From LC029 sp036676475 (GTDB lineage Bacteria > Bacillota > Bacilli > Aneurinibacillales > RAOX-1): a DNA stretch of 63,984 bases. The DNA lies in contig JAKFCU010000100.1 of the NCBI GenBank assembly GCA_036676475.1, forward strand, positions 1 to 63,984, written 5' to 3'. The position numbers were made by a program, and so were the translations under genes. How positions within the stretch are numbered: the first letter of the stretch is position 1; the number at the start of each line of letters is the position of its first letter. Below the pieces are notes generated by a model, which was given only the letters and a program-made list of their open reading frames with translations, did no database searches and was not told the origin of the DNA. Shown one piece after another: positions 61,216-63,984 of this stretch.

Positions 61216-61509
61216 ATGATTAATCGAATGGTACTTGTTAAATTCTCGGAAGACACGACAACAGAGCAGTTACAAGAGGTTGTAGACCGTTTTAAAGCAT
61301 TAAAAAATCACCTTACCGGTATAGTTGAGATTCAGGCTGGGCTTAATTTTGCTGAGAGGAGCAAAGAATATCAAGTTGTTTTGAGTGTTCGATTTGAGGA
61401 TCGGGCTGCTCTTGAGGCATATGTGTCCAATCCCGAGCACCAAGCCGTTGCTGCTTACATAAAAGAAGTTGGAAGAGTGGATAGTATCGGTGTAGACTTC
61501 GAACTATAA
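61216..61509 (+). CDS. Dabb-family stress-responsive protein
   Basis: 97 residues. One ferredoxin-like alpha/beta barrel of the Dabb type: MINRMVLVKFSEDTTTEQLQEVVDRF start, GIVEIQAGLNFAERSKEYQVVLSVRFEDR centre, EAYVSNPEHQAVAAYIKEV with the typical HP/H-x5 region. Dimeric small proteins of varied, often unknown, function. AGAGGAATCCT upstream of ATG 61216. Confidence 0.88.
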   Translation: MINRMVLVKFSEDTTTEQLQEVVDRFKALKNHLTGIVEIQAGLNFAERSKEYQVVLSVRFEDRAALEAYVSNPEHQAVAAYIKEVGRVDSIGVDFEL

Positions 61510-61695
61510 TCAGTCCTGTTTAAGTAGGATGCTGCGAGATTTTCTAGGGAGTCGTTTGATGTACAGAGAGCATCAAAACAAGGGATCCATGAAAACGTTA
61601 TTCTGACGAATCTCATCCTGCCATAAGCTAAAGTACAAAAGAAAGAAAAAAGTGGTAAAATGGAAATAAAAGTTTTCTTACCGAAGGTGTATCCA

Positions 61696-61929
61696 ATGGC
61701 ACTAGCTAAGGATTCCTTTGTTCCATTAGACGAGTATTTTAGAATGAAAGAAAATAGTGAAGACTTATTAGAATATATAGATGGGCTTGTCTATATGACA
61801 GCTTTACCATCGACGAAGCACCAAAGAATATCAAGCAGGCTTCATCATTCCATTTGCAGGGCTGCTGTATGGACTCCTTTATGGAGTCCTTTGTTTATTA
61901 AGAAACTGGATAAAACAGCCTACACTTGA
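61696..61929 (+). pseudogene. Truncated Uma2 (DUF820)-family gene
   Basis: From ATG 61696 (AAGGTG upstream) about 55 codons match the N-terminus of the Uma2 protein at 62057 (DEYFRMKENSEDLLEYIDGLVYMT; KHQRISSRL). The frame then runs into a hairpin (GGACTCC/GGAGTCC, 61870-61888) and stops. The PD-(D/E)XK core is missing. A remnant of a tandem duplication. Confidence 0.7.
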
Positions 61930-62056
61930 TTACCTCAAGCGCCCCCCTAGGAAATAAGTAAGTGGGCTTCATGCTACCAAGCGAAATGATGTTCTTCCAA
62001 ATTTTTTTCCATTAATAATCTAACACCTGTATAATATAAGAAACGGGGGGATGGAA

Positions 62057-62638
62057 ATGAGTGTACTCAATCGTGAACCGGACAAAAGATATACGTATGC
62101 CGATTATTTAAACTGGGATGACAACGAGCGTTGGGAATTGATTGATGGCATTCCGTTTAACATGACACCTGCACCGGGAACCAAACACCAAAGGGTTTCG
62201 GGAAGATTGTTCAATCAATTTTTTAATTATCTGGATGATAAAACATGTGAAGTGTTTACTGCTCCTTTTGATGTAAGATTAGAAGGACACACTACCAAGA
62301 ACGAAGAAATACTTCATAGCGTCCAGCCCGATATCGTTGTCATCTGTGATAAAAACAAAATTGATGAAAAAGGCTGTAAAGGCTCCCCCGACTTGATTGT
62401 TGAGGTTCTTTCCCCTTCAACATCAAAACTGGATAAACAAATCAAGAAAAAAACCTACGAAAATTTCAAGATCAAAGAATACTGGATCGTTGATCCTTTG
62501 AATGAAAATGTGGAAGTGTTCGTCCTAACAGAAGGAAGATATATCGAGAGCCGCGTCTTTGAAAAAAATGATGATATCAAAGTCGGTATATCTGATGGAT
62601 TCATGATCAAATTAAATAGCATATTTGTTACGGATTAA
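62057..62638 (+). CDS. Uma2-family PD-(D/E)XK endonuclease-like protein
   Basis: 193 residues from ATG 62057 (GGGGGG 6 nt upstream). Uma2/DUF820 hallmarks: RWELIDGIPFNMTPAPGTKHQRVSGRL, VQPDIVVICDK (catalytic Asp), SPDLIVEVLSPST (E-x-V), KKTYENFKIKEYWIVDP (Lys/Tyr). The family has a restriction-endonuclease fold and is very common in cyanobacteria and scattered in Firmicutes; biological role unsettled, possibly tied to mobile DNA. Confidence 0.87.
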   Translation: MSVLNREPDKRYTYADYLNWDDNERWELIDGIPFNMTPAPGTKHQRVSGRLFNQFFNYLDDKTCEVFTAPFDVRLEGHTTKNEEILHSVQPDIVVICDKNKIDEKGCKGSPDLIVEVLSPSTSKLDKQIKKKTYENFKIKEYWIVDPLNENVEVFVLTEGRYIESRVFEKNDDIKVGISDGFMIKLNSIFVTD

Positions 62639-62921
62639 AGTTCTGCGTTGAATCTAACGTGGGGCTTTTTCATGATATAAGAACTATCTGAGCGGTCAGC
62701 TGTTCCGTCTTTTCCAGATAGAGGTGAGGCATATCATGTCAGCAGGGGAGTTCACTAAAGGGATAAGTGGATTGGAGAGGTACTGAGTTGGACGGATACA
62801 CAGCTATCGACTAAGAGCATTTTCTAGTTTTCTTGTCCCCGTCTTAGATCCCATCATGGAGGTATGCGATGACTTGCCCATTTTGTACACTGCCGAAATT
62901 GAATATTAGGAGATGATTTTG

Positions 62922-63704
62922 ATGTCTGCCATTGATTTGGATGCCATGATAGAGATTGCGAGAGAAGCAGGAAAGAAAATCCTTGAAATTTACCATACGG
63001 AATTCACTGTCGAAAACAAGGAAGATCATTCTCCGCTCACTGTAGCGGATAAGCTCTCACACACCGCCATCGAGGAAGGACTCACCCGATTACATCCGGA
63101 GATCCCCATCCTTTCTGAAGAAGGGATAGAAATTTCTTTCGAAACCCGAAAAGCCTGGAACCGCTTTTGGGTGGTTGATCCCTTGGATGGCACCAAGGAA
63201 TTTATTAAGAAAAATGACGAGTTTACCGTGAACATCGCACTCATTGAGGGCGGTTATCCGGTTTTTGGCCTGGTCTACGCTCCCGCTCTGGACCTTCTCT
63301 ACGTTGGCTCTGAGCAAGAAGCCTTTAAAGTAGAAAAAGGTAACCGGGAAGAACTAAAGGTCAGCACCACGCAACGGGATGTATTCACCATGGTAGAAAG
63401 TCGATCTCATCCATCGGAAGCGTTGGAAGAACTGGTAGCTAAAATAGAAAAGAAATATCCACAAATGACAAGAATCCAGCGTGGAAGCTCCTTGAAATTA
63501 TGTGCTGTGGCAGATGGATCGGCGGATCTCTATCCCCGGCTTGGACCAACTATGGAGTGGGATACTGCTGCCGGTCAAGCGATTGTTGAAGCAGCGGGCG
63601 GTCAGGTGATCACGTGGGATGGAAAGCGTTTGGCGTATAATAAAGCGTCACTAGTTAACGAATTCTTTCTCGTATCAAGTCGCCCCGATCTGTTAGATAA
63701 ATAA
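62922..63704 (+). CDS. cysQ: CysQ/inositol-monophosphatase family phosphatase
   Basis: 260 residues from ATG 62922 (AGGAG 9 nt upstream; the ATG at 62913 abuts that site). Metal-binding motifs: ILSEEG (Glu), WVVDPLDGTKEFIKKNDEFTVNIALIEGG (DPxDGT) and EWDTAAGQAIVEAAGG (second signature). The KEF/K-N-x-EFTVNIAL pattern points to 3'(2'),5'-bisphosphate nucleotidase (CysQ), which removes PAP from sulfate assimilation, over general IMPase. Confidence 0.9.
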   Translation: MSAIDLDAMIEIAREAGKKILEIYHTEFTVENKEDHSPLTVADKLSHTAIEEGLTRLHPEIPILSEEGIEISFETRKAWNRFWVVDPLDGTKEFIKKNDEFTVNIALIEGGYPVFGLVYAPALDLLYVGSEQEAFKVEKGNREELKVSTTQRDVFTMVESRSHPSEALEELVAKIEKKYPQMTRIQRGSSLKLCAVADGSADLYPRLGPTMEWDTAAGQAIVEAAGGQVITWDGKRLAYNKASLVNEFFLVSSRPDLLDK

Positions 63705-63739
63705 ATCTCTACTAAATGTAGTCAATCGTAATTTTTATC

Positions 63740-63984
63740 ATGACTAGCGAGAAGACCCCCACCTCCACGAATGTTTTTTCGTAGGTGGGGGATGAATCGC
63801 GGTTTTTCGCTACCAGAATGTGGTGAAATAGGAATATACGTTCTTGTTAAACAGAGGTGGCGAAAGGCATGGGAGCCAAGAAAAGCAAACGGAATGTGCC
63901 CACTGGGGATGTACTGGTATCCAAAATCCCCTTACGTCTAACCGCTGAACAACGTCTGTTGGTCGATCATCTACGTCAAGAATC
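63740..63984 (+). mobile_element. Left end of a TnpB-type IS element, running off the window
   Basis: Hairpin CCCCCACCT/AGGTGGGGG (63756-63792) followed by GATGAA, like the left ends at about 400 and 31195, then a tnpB-like start 77 nt later. The hairpin also shares its flank with the solo hairpin at 43155. Confidence 0.65.
63869..63984 (+). CDS. TnpB-like protein, N-terminal part only
   Basis: ATG 63869 after GAGGTGGCGAAAGG; 38 residues visible (basic start MGAKKSKRNVPTG, then VSKIPLRLTAEQRLLVDHLR), which fits the N-terminal strand and helix of a longer TnpB. Catalytic motifs lie outside the window. Assignment rests mainly on the left-end hairpin and the N-terminal pattern. Confidence 0.55.
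   Translation, partial: MGAKKSKRNVPTGDVLVSKIPLRLTAEQRLLVDHLRQE

Noticed and set aside
1..63984. CRISPR array
   Set aside because: No regularly spaced identical repeats with unique spacers; the dispersed arms are kilobases apart and imperfect.
1..63984. tRNA or rRNA genes
   Set aside because: No cloverleaf with GGTTCRANNC-type T-arm or rRNA signature noticed; the GGTTCA hits sit at IS right ends.

Overview
The window reads as a chromosomal segment of an endospore-forming, low-to-moderate GC Firmicute of the Bacillales. The support is a short gamma-type acid-soluble spore protein gene, three TnrA/GlnR-type nitrogen boxes, strong GGAGG ribosome binding sites with frequent GTG/TTG starts, an orphan sporulation-type histidine kinase, and Bacillus-like nas genes. 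Genus cannot be fixed from the sequence alone.

Layout. 1-17.3 kb is an accessory zone of small lipoproteins, small membrane proteins, broken genes and IS remnants: an IS200/IS605 element with frameshifted tnpA, an IS110 scrap, a dead tyrosine recombinase and a dead serine resolvase. A family of intergenic repeats runs through it, most copies wrapping a different terminator hairpin. Embedded here are a B12/radical-SAM enzyme with an RDD protein (9.6-11.4 kb), a SorC-type regulator with a detached trpBA pair (11.5-14.5 kb), and a MerR/quinone-oxidoreductase unit with a 19-bp-spacer promoter (15.2-16.7 kb). 17.5-24.6 kb holds an alpha/beta hydrolase, a CPA2 antiporter, ectABC, a divergent GntR-wHTH/RCK_C regulator that resembles the c-di-AMP sensor BusR, and a DapB-like reductase: an osmoadaptation block.

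24.9-34.9 kb is a nitrate assimilation cluster (NarK-type transporter, NasB-like electron-transfer subunit, NasC-like nitrate reductase, NirA-type nitrite reductase). It is interrupted by a TnpB-only IS element, yet all three transcription units keep a TnrA/GlnR box exactly 46 bp upstream of the -10. 35-42 kb carries a GNAT protein, clpB flanked by copies of another repeat, a spore protein, a methyltransferase, a stalk-domain cyclophilin and an AEC transporter. 43.2-45.6 kb is a carboxynorspermidine (polyamine) synthase/decarboxylase pair preceded by a gene-poor kilobase. 46.6-52.4 kb has a GT39-like glycosyltransferase, a divergent EamA/MocR pair and a GDPD. 52.9-55.9 kb is an NAD salvage operon (nrtR-pncA-pncB). 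56-63.7 kb has a Y-family polymerase, a ferritin-like/cupin fusion, an internally deleted TnpB element, a PAS kinase, an aldo/keto reductase, a Dabb protein, two Uma2-family genes (one truncated) and cysQ. The window ends inside another TnpB-type element.

Most notable: the shared 46-bp TnrA/GlnR promoter geometry; the BusR-like regulator divergent from ectABC; the SorC-trpBA unit; the dispersed variable-terminator repeat family; and full-length, partial and hairpin-only IS605-type elements side by side.
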